This document shows, in pieces, positions 9,350 to 17,796 of a DNA stretch of 64,000 nucleotides. The stretch spans positions 3,318,001 to 3,382,000 of the forward strand of contig NZ_CP110389.1 of NCBI RefSeq assembly GCF_026015985.1. The letters are read 5' to 3'. The translations under genes and the position numbers were made by a program. The DNA is from Rhodopseudomonas sp. P2A-2r. GTDB lineage: Bacteria; Pseudomonadota; Alphaproteobacteria; Rhizobiales; Xanthobacteraceae. The notes under the pieces are model-generated. The model worked only from the letters and a program-made list of their open reading frames with translations. It was not told the DNA's origin and made no database searches. Each line of letters opens with the position of its first letter. Position 1 is the stretch's first letter.

Positions 9350-10885
9350 TCAGTAGGCGTTTTCGTTTTTGGTCATCAGCGACACCGGCGTCTTCAGCAT
9401 GATGTAGATATCGAACAGCACCGACCAGTTCTCGATGTAATAAAGGTCGAACTCGACGCGCTTCTGGATCTTCTCCTCGCTGTCGACTTCGCCGCGCCAG
9501 CCGTTGACCTGGGCCCAGCCGGTAATGCCGGGCTTGACGCGATGGCGCGCGAAGTAGCCGTCGACCGCCTCGTCGAACAGCTGGCTCTGCAGCTTGCCCT
9601 GGACGGCATGAGGGCGCGGACCGACCAGCGACAGGTTGCCGCTGAAGACGACGTTGAACAGTTGCGGAAGCTCGTCGAGGCTGGTCTTGCGGATGAAGCG
9701 TCCGACGCGGGTGACCCGGGTGTCGTTCCTGGTCACGACCTTGGTGGCCAGCGGATCGGCCTGGTCGTGGTACAGCGAGCGAAACTTGAAGACGTCGATC
9801 CGCTCGTTGTTGAAGCCGAACCGCTTCTGGCGGAACAGCACCGGGCCGGGGCTGTCGAGCTTGATAGCTAGTGCCACCAGCGCCATCACGGGAGTCGCCG
9901 CCAGCAGAATGAGTGCACCGACCACGCGGTCGAACAACCACTTCATCACCAGGTCCCAGTCGGTGATGGGCGCCTCGAAGACGTCGAGCGTCGGTACCTT
10001 GCCGAGATAGGAATAGGAGCGCGGGCGGAAGCGCAGCTTGTTGGTGTGTGCCGACAGCCGGATATCCACCGGCAGCACCCAGAGCTTCTTCAGCATCTCC
10101 AGAATGCGTCCCTCGGCGGTGATCGGCAGCGCGAACAGCACGAGGTCGATGCGGGTGCGGCGGGCAAATTCAATGATGTCGTCGACCTTGCCGAGCTTGG
10201 GGCTGCCGGCGATGGTGTCGAGCGAGCGCTTGTCATTGCGGTCGTCGAACACGCCAAGGATCTGCAGGTCGGAATCCTCCTGGGCGTTGAGTTCCCTGAT
10301 CAGCGTCTCGCCGCTATTGTCGGCGCCGACGATGATGGTGCGGCGGTCGAGGCGACCCTGCTGGGCCCAGCGACGGATCAATGCGCGGAGCGCGGCTCGC
10401 TGTGCAACGAGCAGCGTCAGTCCGATGATGAAAAAGGATGCCATCCACAGCCGCGACACCGCGCCGCCGAGCTTCGCGAAGAACGATACGCCGATGAACA
10501 GCAGGAACACGAAGGCCCAGGCCGAAGCCATGCGCGTCAGTTGCCGCAACTGGCCGCGAAATACCTGGATGTGATAGATATCGGCGGCCTGGAAGCAGAT
10601 CACCGCGGCCACGCTCATGACGAGGATGGCGCTGACATAGTCCCAGCGGAACCCGTCGATGCGGGCGACATAGAGCAGATAGAGCACGACGCCGACAACG
10701 CTGAGCAGAACAAAATCCGCGATGCGTACCACGCCGGCGATCACGATCGGCGAATATGCCGTGCGGACTTTCTGGTTGGCGACGGCGAGGGCAGCCGGCG
10801 ACAGGCGGCGGCGGCGTTCAACCTGCCGGCCATCGCCTGCGGTCGCCGCTGCATCGAGCATGGAGCGTGCATTGATCGGTTCCAC
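9350..10885 (-). CDS. Undecaprenyl-phosphate sugar phosphotransferase (WcaJ-like)
   Basis: 511 aa polyprenyl-phosphate glycosyl-1-phosphate transferase, which starts repeat-unit synthesis by moving a hexose-1-phosphate onto undecaprenyl phosphate at the inner membrane. Seen: four N-terminal membrane helices, a central CoA-binding-like Rossmann segment (RRTIIVGADNSGETLIREL near residue 180), a fifth membrane segment near residue 320, and the catalytic domain with DVFKFRSLYHD, DELPQLFNVVFSG and LSLVGPRPHA. It matches the full-length WcaJ/ExoY-extended type (about 460-510 aa). Glucose or galactose is the likely sugar, not proven. Confidence 0.93.
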   Translation of the reverse strand: MEPINARSMLDAAATAGDGRQVERRRRLSPAALAVANQKVRTAYSPIVIAGVVRIADFVLLSVVGVVLYLLYVARIDGFRWDYVSAILVMSVAAVICFQAADIYHIQVFRGQLRQLTRMASAWAFVFLLFIGVSFFAKLGGAVSRLWMASFFIIGLTLLVAQRAALRALIRRWAQQGRLDRRTIIVGADNSGETLIRELNAQEDSDLQILGVFDDRNDKRSLDTIAGSPKLGKVDDIIEFARRTRIDLVLFALPITAEGRILEMLKKLWVLPVDIRLSAHTNKLRFRPRSYSYLGKVPTLDVFEAPITDWDLVMKWLFDRVVGALILLAATPVMALVALAIKLDSPGPVLFRQKRFGFNNERIDVFKFRSLYHDQADPLATKVVTRNDTRVTRVGRFIRKTSLDELPQLFNVVFSGNLSLVGPRPHAVQGKLQSQLFDEAVDGYFARHRVKPGITGWAQVNGWRGEVDSEEKIQKRVEFDLYYIENWSVLFDIYIMLKTPVSLMTKNENAY

Positions 10886-10994
10886 GTCGTAAATCCGTGC
10901 TTTCGCCGGCTTGCGTCAATGCGCGCCGGGCGGAATGGGATGCAGCAAGGTGTACCGGACAATTCGGAAGAATTGGTTATCGGGTAAATGCCGG

Positions 10995-12128
10995 TTAACG
11001 TCTTGCGAAGGCTTCACGGTAGCCCGTAATGACGCCTTCCACCATTGCCTTCTGGGAGAAATGCAGAGAGATCCGTTCACGAAGCGCGTCGGCGCGTGCG
11101 CGTGCGGCTTCGGGGGCATCGATCGCAGTTCGGATGGCCTCGGCCATCGCATTGACGTTGCCGGCGGTGAACAGCGCGTCGGTATGGCTATCGAATATTT
11201 CCGGGATGCCGCCGGTATTGGCCGCGATGATGGGCATGGCAGCGGCGGCCGCCTCGATGACCACATAGGGCATGGAGTCGCCGCGCGACGGAACCACCAG
11301 CAGGCGGCCTTTGGAAAATCCGTAGCGTGGTTTGATGTGGCCGATGAAGCGCACCGCCTCGGTCAGACCGAGCCGCTGTACCTGCGCCTTCAACGCCGCG
11401 GTTTCCTCGCCGTCGCCGCCGAGAGTCAGGGTCACCGGTCTGCCATGGGCGCGCAGCTGCGCCACCGCGTCGATTAGCAGGTCGGCGCCCTTGATGTGCC
11501 GGAACTCGCCGACATAGACCAGGCCGGTGGCGTCATCGGCGGTCTCGATGGGATCGAACTCATCGGCAGTGACGCCGTTGAAGACGCATTTGACCAGGCC
11601 CGATGGGGCGCCGATCAGTCGCTGATAGGTGTTGCGTGCGAACGCGCTCTCGAACAGGAACAGTTCGGTGCGGTTCATCAATGCACGTTCGAGGCGGCTG
11701 TAGACTTGGCCCTTCAACGTGTTCGAGGGGTAGTGCAGCGACCCGCCGTGCGGCGTATAGACGCGGATGGCATCTTTCGATGCCGGTTTCATGCGGACAA
11801 ACGCGCCTGCCTTGGCGCCGTGGCCGTGCAGCACGTCCGGCCGCAGGCGCTGGACTAGGCGCATGAACCGGGTCCAGGCCATCGCATCGGTGAAGTGTGG
11901 TTCGCGTTGCATCGGCATCCGGTAGACACCGAGTGAAAGGCGGGGCGCGATTTCGGCCAGTGCGGCCGCGGCCCGGTCGCCGCCGGTCAGGCTGTCGGCA
12001 ACGATGCCGACCTGGTGTCCACGTTCCGCCTGTCCGTTGGCGACATCGAGGATATGGCGAAAGATGCCGCCGACCGGCGCGCGGACGGCGTGCAGGATGC
12101 GAAGCTGCTTGTTTGACATGTCCTGCAT
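10995..12128 (-). CDS. Family 4 glycosyltransferase
   Basis: 377 aa GT-B fold retaining glycosyltransferase. N-terminal acceptor half: RILHAVRAPVGGIFRHILD, HGHGAKAGAFVR and VYTPHGGSL. C-terminal nucleotide-sugar half: LVYVGEFRHIKG, GGDGEETAALK and the EX7E-like region VVIEAAAAAMPIIAANTGGIPE. The open frame could begin with a TTG at 12134, but ATG 12128 (MQDMSNKQ) or ATG 12119 (MSNKQLR) is more likely. AGGA lies just before the latter. It starts 2 bp beyond the export lipoprotein stop, so the two are coupled. It adds a sugar to the lipid-linked repeat unit. Confidence 0.88.
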   Translation of the reverse strand: MQDMSNKQLRILHAVRAPVGGIFRHILDVANGQAERGHQVGIVADSLTGGDRAAAALAEIAPRLSLGVYRMPMQREPHFTDAMAWTRFMRLVQRLRPDVLHGHGAKAGAFVRMKPASKDAIRVYTPHGGSLHYPSNTLKGQVYSRLERALMNRTELFLFESAFARNTYQRLIGAPSGLVKCVFNGVTADEFDPIETADDATGLVYVGEFRHIKGADLLIDAVAQLRAHGRPVTLTLGGDGEETAALKAQVQRLGLTEAVRFIGHIKPRYGFSKGRLLVVPSRGDSMPYVVIEAAAAAMPIIAANTGGIPEIFDSHTDALFTAGNVNAMAEAIRTAIDAPEAARARADALRERISLHFSQKAMVEGVITGYREAFARR

Positions 12129-12130
12129 GA

Positions 12131-12739
12131 TCAAAACCAGCGTTCGCCGACCAGCACGGTATCGCCGGGATCGAGTAGGGTGCCGAGCGGCACCACGCTG
12201 CGCAGCGCACCGTCGATCGTGGCGTGGGTGAGCGTGACCTCGTCGCGCCTGGCGCGCGGCGAAAAGCCGCCAGCAATGGCCACTGCGCTCTCCACCGTCA
12301 TGTTGGGCACGTAGGCATACTGACCGGGCGCCGCGACCTCGCCGAGGATGAAGAACGGCCGGTAGGCCTCGATTTCCACCGCCACCGACGGCTCGCGGAT
12401 AAAGCCGTTGCGCAAGCGGCCGGAGATCTCGGTGGCGAGGCCGGCGGCGGTCTTGCCGCGTGCCTTGACCGGACCGATCAGCGGCATTGCGATGACGCCG
12501 CTGGCGTCGATGGCATAGGTGTTGGTCAGACCCTCCTGGCCGTAGACCACGATACGCAGCCGGTCGCCGGTGTCGAGCTTGTAGCTGGCGTCAAAGCTGG
12601 AGACCGCGGGCGCGCTGTAGGCCAGGACGTCGAGACCGCTCTGTGGCTGGACCATTGCCACCGGTCCGGACCTGCCCATGCAGCCTGACAGCGCCAGCAA
12701 GGCTAGCGCAGAGATCATGAAAGCGCGGGCGCGTCGCAT
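12131..12739 (-). CDS. Polysaccharide export outer-membrane lipoprotein (Wza/GumB-like)
   Basis: 202 aa. A lipoprotein signal with lipobox LSGC (Cys20) precedes a Poly_export domain (YKLDTGDRLRIVVYGQEGL near residue 55) and a single SLBB-type domain (FFILGEVAAPGQYAYVPNMTVESAVAIAGG). Short proteins of this type are the outer-membrane channel partner of GumC/ExoP co-polymerases. It is the first gene of the minus-strand set and is divergent from the co-polymerase gene across 12740-12918, where the promoters of both sets must lie. Confidence 0.9.
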   Translation of the reverse strand: MRRARAFMISALALLALSGCMGRSGPVAMVQPQSGLDVLAYSAPAVSSFDASYKLDTGDRLRIVVYGQEGLTNTYAIDASGVIAMPLIGPVKARGKTAAGLATEISGRLRNGFIREPSVAVEIEAYRPFFILGEVAAPGQYAYVPNMTVESAVAIAGGFSPRARRDEVTLTHATIDGALRSVVPLGTLLDPGDTVLVGERWF

Positions 12740-12918
12740 GGCGAGAATCCAACGTCAGATATTTCCGCCAACTAAAGGGGCCTCATGGTTAACAAAGCGT
12801 GAGTGCGGTGCGTATGTAAGGTTCGCGTCTGAAGCCGTCGCGGATTAACCGCCCGGCAACCTTAATCGCATTTAATCGGCCTACGAGTAGGTGACATGGC
12901 GTTCGGTAGGAGTCTGCG
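12740..12918. promoter_or_regulatory. Divergent exopolysaccharide promoter region with TTAATC repeats
   Basis: 179 bp between divergent export genes. TTAATCG occurs at 12862-12868 and 12872-12878, exactly 10 bp apart (one helical turn), and the reverse complement GATTAA at 12843-12848. Such phased repeats are typical of a regulator binding on one face of DNA. The regulator is not identifiable, and no clear -35/-10 pair was assigned. Confidence 0.35.
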
Positions 12919-15084
12919 ATGCGTTTGCCATTCTGGCGTGGAGGCAAGGGGGCTGTCGCGAAGGCCGTGGAGTCGCCCGTTGCAAGGCAGGCCCCGGTTC
13001 CGCAAGTGAGTATTCCCGCGACGCCGCCGCAATCAGGCGATCTCGATATGCGGGTGCTCTGGCAGGCGTTGCGACGCAAGAAGGCCTGGGTGATCGTCCC
13101 CACCGTCCTGGCGGCCGTTATCTCCATCGCCGTGGTCAACCTGATTACGCCACGCTACAAGTCGGAAGCGCGCATCCTGATCGACGGGCGCGAAAACATT
13201 TTCCTGCGGCCGAATGGCGAACGTAACGAGGAGCGTACTGCGCTCGACGCCGAAGCGGTGACCAGCCAGGTGCAGCTGCTGCTGTCGCGCGACCTGGCCC
13301 GCGAGATCATCAAGAAGAACAAGCTTGCCGAACGACCGGAATTCGATCCGGTGTTGCAGGGCATCGCGCCGCTGAAGACGATGCTGGCGCTGATCGGGAT
13401 CGGACGGGATCCGTTCTCGCTCACTCCCGAAGAACGCGTGCTCGACGCTTACTTCGACCGGCTGACTGCCTATGCGGTCGACAAGTCGCGCGTGATGGTC
13501 ATCGAATTCCAGTCCTACGATCCCGATCTCGCCGCCCGGGTCGCCAACTCGATCGCCGACGGCTACCTCGCCATGCAGCAGGGCGCGCGGCAAAACCAGG
13601 CCAAGTCCGCAGGGCAGTGGCTGTCCGGTGAAATCGACAGCCTGCGCAAGAAGGTCGCAGACGCGGAAGCGCGGGCCGAAGAATTCCGCTCCAAATCCAG
13701 CCTGTTCATCGGCACCAACAATACCTCGCTGTCTAATCAGCAACTGGGCGAGATCAACACCCAGCTCAACAATGCCCGCGCGCTGAAGTCCGATGCCGAG
13801 TCGAAGTCGCGGATGATCAAGGAGGTGCTGAACAGCGGCCGGCCGATCGAGTCGTCGGAGGTGCTGAATTCCGAGCTGATCCGCCGGCTGTCCGAACAGC
13901 GCGTGACGCTCCGCGCGCAGCTTGCCGAGCAGTCCTCGACGTTGCTCGACCGGCATCCGCGGATTCGGGAGCTGAAGGCACAGCTGGCCGATCTCGACCG
14001 GCAGCTGCGCGAAGAGGCGGCGAAGATTTCGCGCTCGCTGGAGAGCGACGCGCGCATTGCCGCCGGCCGTGTGGAAGGGCTGACCAGCAGCCTCGAGCAG
14101 TCGAAGCGTCAGGCGACGTCGTCCAACGGCCAGGATGTGCAGCTGCGCGCGCTGGAACGTGAAGCCAAGGCGCAGCGCGACCTGCTCGAATCCTATCTGG
14201 CAAAGTATCGCGAAGCGACGACACGCGAAAACATCGATGCCGCGCCGACCGACGGCCGGATCATTTCCCGCGCCATCGTGTCGAACACCCCGGCCTATCC
14301 GAAGAAGCTGCCGATCGTGCTGATCGCGACGTTGGCGACGCTGCTGCTGACCAGCGGCGGCATCGCCACCGCCGAATTGTTGCGGTTGACCGCTCCGAAG
14401 CCGGCGCTGCCACCCCAGACTCCGGTGCGCGCAGATCTGCCGCCCGCCGTGCGTGAAACCCATCCGGAGCTCGCCGTGGGGGTCAGCGAGATCGAACGCC
14501 TCGCCGACGATCTGCGCGCCTCGGGCCCGGCAGCCCACAAGGTCACGTTCCTCGGCACCGGTCCGAACGATACCATCACGCTGACCGCACTGACGCTGGC
14601 GCGTCTGCTGTCGCGCCATGCGAGGGTCGTGCTGGTCGATCTTTCGGCGACCTCGCCGACGCTGGAAGCCGTGTCCAACGACCCGGCGGCGCCGGGGCTG
14701 GCGGAACTGATGCTGGGCGAGGCGTCGTTCGGCCAGGTGATCACCAAGGACAAGCTGTCGGCGGTCCACATGGTCAGCGCCGGACGCGCCGGCGCCGATC
14801 GTTCGCTGCTGCAGTCGCCGCGGTTGACGATGGCGCTCGACGCCTTGCTGCGGGTCTACGATCACGTATTGCTCGATGCGGGCACCGCGGTCGATTTGCC
14901 GGCCGGCCTGCTCACCACCCAGGCGCGCGCTGTCGTGGTGTCCGACCCATCCATGGGCAACGAAGCGCGGGCCCTGATGAGCGAGCAGCTCAAGGCGGTC
15001 GGCTTTTCGGACGTAACGATGCTGAGCAAGCCGTCGGCGTCGCCCGACCCGATCGTGCCCGGTCCGCGGGTGGCGGCGGCCTGA
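12919..15084 (+). CDS. Wzc/GumC-like polysaccharide co-polymerase with degenerate kinase domain
   Basis: 721 aa inner-membrane protein. A Wzz domain is flanked by two membrane helices (about residues 60-80 and 460-480) with a long periplasmic coiled coil between them (repeated SLRKKVADAEARAEE and ELKAQLADLDRQLRE type segments). The C-terminal cytosolic part has the BY-kinase fold, but Walker A is replaced by TGPNDTITLT (no GKT lysine), Walker A' reads VVLVDLSA and Walker B reads VLLDAG. No tyrosine cluster ends the protein. It should therefore control chain length and export without autophosphorylation. AGGAG precedes the ATG. Confidence 0.88.
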   Translation: MRLPFWRGGKGAVAKAVESPVARQAPVPQVSIPATPPQSGDLDMRVLWQALRRKKAWVIVPTVLAAVISIAVVNLITPRYKSEARILIDGRENIFLRPNGERNEERTALDAEAVTSQVQLLLSRDLAREIIKKNKLAERPEFDPVLQGIAPLKTMLALIGIGRDPFSLTPEERVLDAYFDRLTAYAVDKSRVMVIEFQSYDPDLAARVANSIADGYLAMQQGARQNQAKSAGQWLSGEIDSLRKKVADAEARAEEFRSKSSLFIGTNNTSLSNQQLGEINTQLNNARALKSDAESKSRMIKEVLNSGRPIESSEVLNSELIRRLSEQRVTLRAQLAEQSSTLLDRHPRIRELKAQLADLDRQLREEAAKISRSLESDARIAAGRVEGLTSSLEQSKRQATSSNGQDVQLRALEREAKAQRDLLESYLAKYREATTRENIDAAPTDGRIISRAIVSNTPAYPKKLPIVLIATLATLLLTSGGIATAELLRLTAPKPALPPQTPVRADLPPAVRETHPELAVGVSEIERLADDLRASGPAAHKVTFLGTGPNDTITLTALTLARLLSRHARVVLVDLSATSPTLEAVSNDPAAPGLAELMLGEASFGQVITKDKLSAVHMVSAGRAGADRSLLQSPRLTMALDALLRVYDHVLLDAGTAVDLPAGLLTTQARAVVVSDPSMGNEARALMSEQLKAVGFSDVTMLSKPSASPDPIVPGPRVAAA

Positions 15085-15115
15085 CGGGCCGCCGTATTTC
15101 AGGCGATGACGGCTA

Positions 15116-16306
15116 TCAGCGCGCCAGCAAGCCGCGCAGCTTCTTCGCCATCTGCATCAGCACCGGCGTCTGCTTGACCAGACGCTTCGCCCGGGCCAGC
15201 GACGACAGACCGATGGCCGCAAGCCGGCCGCGGGCGGTAATCGGGATGAAGCTGTCGAAGATCGGCTCGTCGTCCTTGCAGAACAGCCGCTTGTAGTCGT
15301 CCGATCCGATGCCGAGATCCAGCGACGTGACGCCGCGTGCGGCGTGGAAGTCGATGATGTTGCGCATCAGGATCAGGCCGGGACTGTACTTCGCATTGCC
15401 GGATAGCGTGTAGGTGTTGAACATCATCGAGAAGCGGCCGGCATCGGCGACGCCGGCGAACATCGCGATCACCTCGTCGTCGCATTCCAGCGCGTGAATC
15501 TCGATGGCGTGGCCGCCGCCCGCAAGTGGAGTGAGGCAGGCGCTGCGGATGAAATCCTCGACGCCGGGCTCGGCGAAGACGTTGGGCAGGTTCTGTTCGG
15601 CCATTCGCAGCGGCTTGGTGGCGAAGAATGCGTCGAGCACGCGGGTGATGTCGGCGTCGGTGGTGGCGATGCCGTAGCGATAGCCGGGCAGGGCCTGGAG
15701 CTTCTTCTCCTTGCTCCTCAGGCGCTTGCGGAACGAGGCGCTGACGTGATCCGTCGGCGGGGCGCCGGAAACCATGTCCAGCACCGGGCATTCGTTGATC
15801 GAGGCCTGATACGGCAGCAGCGTCATCGGATTGGCGACGCCGGCCCACTGTCTCGGCTGGCGCGCCAACGCCAGCACGTCGACCTTGCCGGCATGCCGGC
15901 CGATGCCAGCCAGCAACGCGTCGATGTCGTCTCGGCCGGCACCGGCCGCAAAATCGCGCTGCCACAGCGGCATGTTGAAGGTGATGTGCTTGCCGCCGGG
16001 AAATTGCGCGATGCGGATGCGGTCCTGTTGCCGCGTCACCAGCGGCAGCAGCAGCAGCGGTTGATCGCGGGCATCATAGGCGATGACGATGAAGGGCTGC
16101 TGCCCCTCCGCCGCACCGATATGGTTCTGCCATGCAGCCAGGATATCGAAACGCTGATAGGGGGTGAAATGGCCCGATTGTTCGAGGCTGCGCCACACCG
16201 ATTCGGCTTCGCGAAAATCGCGCAGCACATCGACGCGCGCAATGCTGCTGAGTCTCGTGCCAGCCCGCTCGGCCGATGGGCTTTCGATCGCAGCAGCCAA
16301 AGTCAT
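15116..16306 (-). CDS. CelD/FemAB-like GNAT acyltransferase
   Basis: 396 aa cytosolic protein of the Acetyltransf_6 (CelD/BcsL-like, FemAB-fold) family often found in exopolysaccharide loci, where it may acylate sugars or peptides. Seen: WRSLEQSGHFTPYQRFDILAAWQ near residue 35, LRSKEKKLQALPGYRY near residue 180, MMFNTYTLSGNAKYSPGLILMRNII near residue 295 (the conserved acceptor and CoA-side segment), and LDLGIGSDDYKRLFC near residue 330. The ATG at 16306 is preferred over a 32-codon upstream extension that reads into the divergent promoter. The acyl group and acceptor are unknown. Confidence 0.82.
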   Translation of the reverse strand: MTLAAAIESPSAERAGTRLSSIARVDVLRDFREAESVWRSLEQSGHFTPYQRFDILAAWQNHIGAAEGQQPFIVIAYDARDQPLLLLPLVTRQQDRIRIAQFPGGKHITFNMPLWQRDFAAGAGRDDIDALLAGIGRHAGKVDVLALARQPRQWAGVANPMTLLPYQASINECPVLDMVSGAPPTDHVSASFRKRLRSKEKKLQALPGYRYGIATTDADITRVLDAFFATKPLRMAEQNLPNVFAEPGVEDFIRSACLTPLAGGGHAIEIHALECDDEVIAMFAGVADAGRFSMMFNTYTLSGNAKYSPGLILMRNIIDFHAARGVTSLDLGIGSDDYKRLFCKDDEPIFDSFIPITARGRLAAIGLSSLARAKRLVKQTPVLMQMAKKLRGLLAR

Positions 16307-16452
16307 CGCATGGCCCGTTCTTGAGAGATTATTTACATTTTTCGATTTCCGGCGACCTTCGCAAAGAAATCTCAACAAAGCGTAATGACAATGCGTTTCC
16401 AAGGGAAGGCGACGTTCGCATCCGGGGGCCCGACGTGTTGCACGATGGCGGA

Positions 16453-17466
16453 ATGCTGGCGAGCCTGAAGCTCGAAATGGCGTATTTCAGCGGCCTGCCG
16501 CTGCTGATGCCGCGCCGTCGTGGCGGTGCCGGCATCATTCTCAAACTGCAGCGCGTGCGGCCCGCGCGGCGTGACCGGTTTCAGCCGCTGAAATCCCGCG
16601 AGATCACGCCGGAATTCCTCGATGCGATGCTGTGCAAGCTGCGGCGCTGGAAATTCGACATCGTGGGAATCGACGAGGCGTGCCGCCGCGCCGGGCAGCC
16701 TGGGTCATCGCGCCGTTTCGTCTGCCTGACCTTTGACGGAGGCTATGGCGATCTCATCGCGCATGCTTATCCGGTTCTGGCGCGCCACGCGGTGCCGTTC
16801 ACGATCTATCTGCCCACCGCGTTTCCGGATGGTGTCGGCGAAGCGTGGTGGCTGGCGCTGGAGGCGGTGGTCGCCGGACGCGATCGCATCAGCCTGATGA
16901 TGGGGGACGGCGAGCAGCATTTCAGCGTCCCGACCATTTCCGAAAAGTATCAGCTCTTCGCATTCCTTGAATCCTGGATGCGGACGCTGGCGCCGCAGCA
17001 TCTGTCCGGCGCGATCCACGATCTGTGTGCGCGCTATTCGGTCGATCTGGCGGCTTTGTCGCGCGAGGCGGCGATGACCTGGGACGATGTGGCAAAACTC
17101 GCCGCCGATCCGCTGGTGACGATCGGCAGCGCTACCGTCAACTATCCCGTCCTCCGCAGCCTGCCGGATGCGGCGGCGTTGCGGGAGATCACCATGGGCC
17201 GGGCGGTGGTGCAGGCGGCGCTGGGCCGCGATCCCGTGCATGTCGCTTTCCCGTTCGGCGACAGCAGGTCCTTCGGTCCGCGCGACGTGAAGATGGTGCA
17301 GCAGGCTGGCTTCGCGAGTGCGGTGACGTCGGTGCCCGGCGTGGTGCTGCCGGATGGCCGATCCGATCTGCACGCATTGCCGCGACTGGCCTGGGACGGT
17401 CGCCGCCGCTCGCTGCGCGCGCTGCGGGTGATGTTGTCGGGAATGGCTTGGCCTGCCGAACGGTGA
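16453..17466 (+). CDS. NodB-fold polysaccharide deacetylase homologue lacking metal ligands
   Basis: 337 aa, no signal peptide. The NodB fold is recognisable: FVCLTFDGGYGDLIAHAYPVL at residues 89-109 aligns with the TFDDG motif, and VTIGSATVNYPVLRSL at 222-237 with the H-x3-H motif. The usual metal-binding residues are changed: the second Asp is Gly96, and the two His are Ala227 and Tyr231. Asp95 is kept. The later PFGDSRSFG segment (normally PYG) remains. ATG 16453 directly follows GGCGGA. The longer upstream frame would overlap the divergent promoter. It is probably a catalytically inactive or repurposed member that helps polysaccharide synthesis. Confidence 0.8.
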   Translation: MLASLKLEMAYFSGLPLLMPRRRGGAGIILKLQRVRPARRDRFQPLKSREITPEFLDAMLCKLRRWKFDIVGIDEACRRAGQPGSSRRFVCLTFDGGYGDLIAHAYPVLARHAVPFTIYLPTAFPDGVGEAWWLALEAVVAGRDRISLMMGDGEQHFSVPTISEKYQLFAFLESWMRTLAPQHLSGAIHDLCARYSVDLAALSREAAMTWDDVAKLAADPLVTIGSATVNYPVLRSLPDAAALREITMGRAVVQAALGRDPVHVAFPFGDSRSFGPRDVKMVQQAGFASAVTSVPGVVLPDGRSDLHALPRLAWDGRRRSLRALRVMLSGMAWPAER

Positions 17467-17472
17467 GGCGGA

Positions 17473-17679
17473 TCAGGCGTCCGGCCGCGACATCCAGCTG
17501 ATGATCGGCATCGCCGGCAAGACCCAGCCCAATCCCGCCACCACGTAGAAGATCGCCTGGTACAGGCCGGAGGCAGCCAGCCACGGCGTCTGCGCCACCG
17601 TCATACCGAGCAGCGACCAGACCACCACCAGCACGAGCAAGAAGATGGTTCCGAAGAATTTGCGGGTGCGGATGGTCAT
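17473..17679 (-). CDS. DUF2842 small membrane protein
   Basis: 68 aa with two hydrophobic helices (FGTIFLLVLVVVWSLLGMTV and QAIFYVVAGLGWVLPAMPII), matching the alphaproteobacterial DUF2842 family. The function is unknown. The ATG at 17679 (MTIRTRKF) is chosen over a start 10 codons upstream because family members begin there. It is convergent with the NodB-like gene (6-bp gap) and divergent from the heme A synthase gene. The heme A synthase neighbour hints at a respiratory or membrane role, but that is only context. Confidence 0.8.
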   Translation of the reverse strand: MTIRTRKFFGTIFLLVLVVVWSLLGMTVAQTPWLAASGLYQAIFYVVAGLGWVLPAMPIISWMSRPDA

Positions 17680-17796
17680 GACGAAAATGTGCGGTCCGGA
17701 ACTGGGCAATGGCAGCGCGCGCCTTGGCGGGCCTGAAGCCGCGGACTATAAGGTGCCCGCAAATCCATTCAAGATGTGCTTTCAACGTTGGCGCCC

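Noticed and set aside
13033..14865. 610-residue open frame antisense to the GumC-like gene
   Set aside because: High-GC shadow frame: it is rich in Arg, Gln and His, has no domain, and the plus-strand gene is a well-conserved protein.
16321..16375. TTGAGA/TCTCAA inverted repeat between the acyltransferase and NodB-like genes
   Set aside because: Six-base arms 43 bp apart in an AT-rich stretch are likely by chance, and no phasing or further copies support a site.
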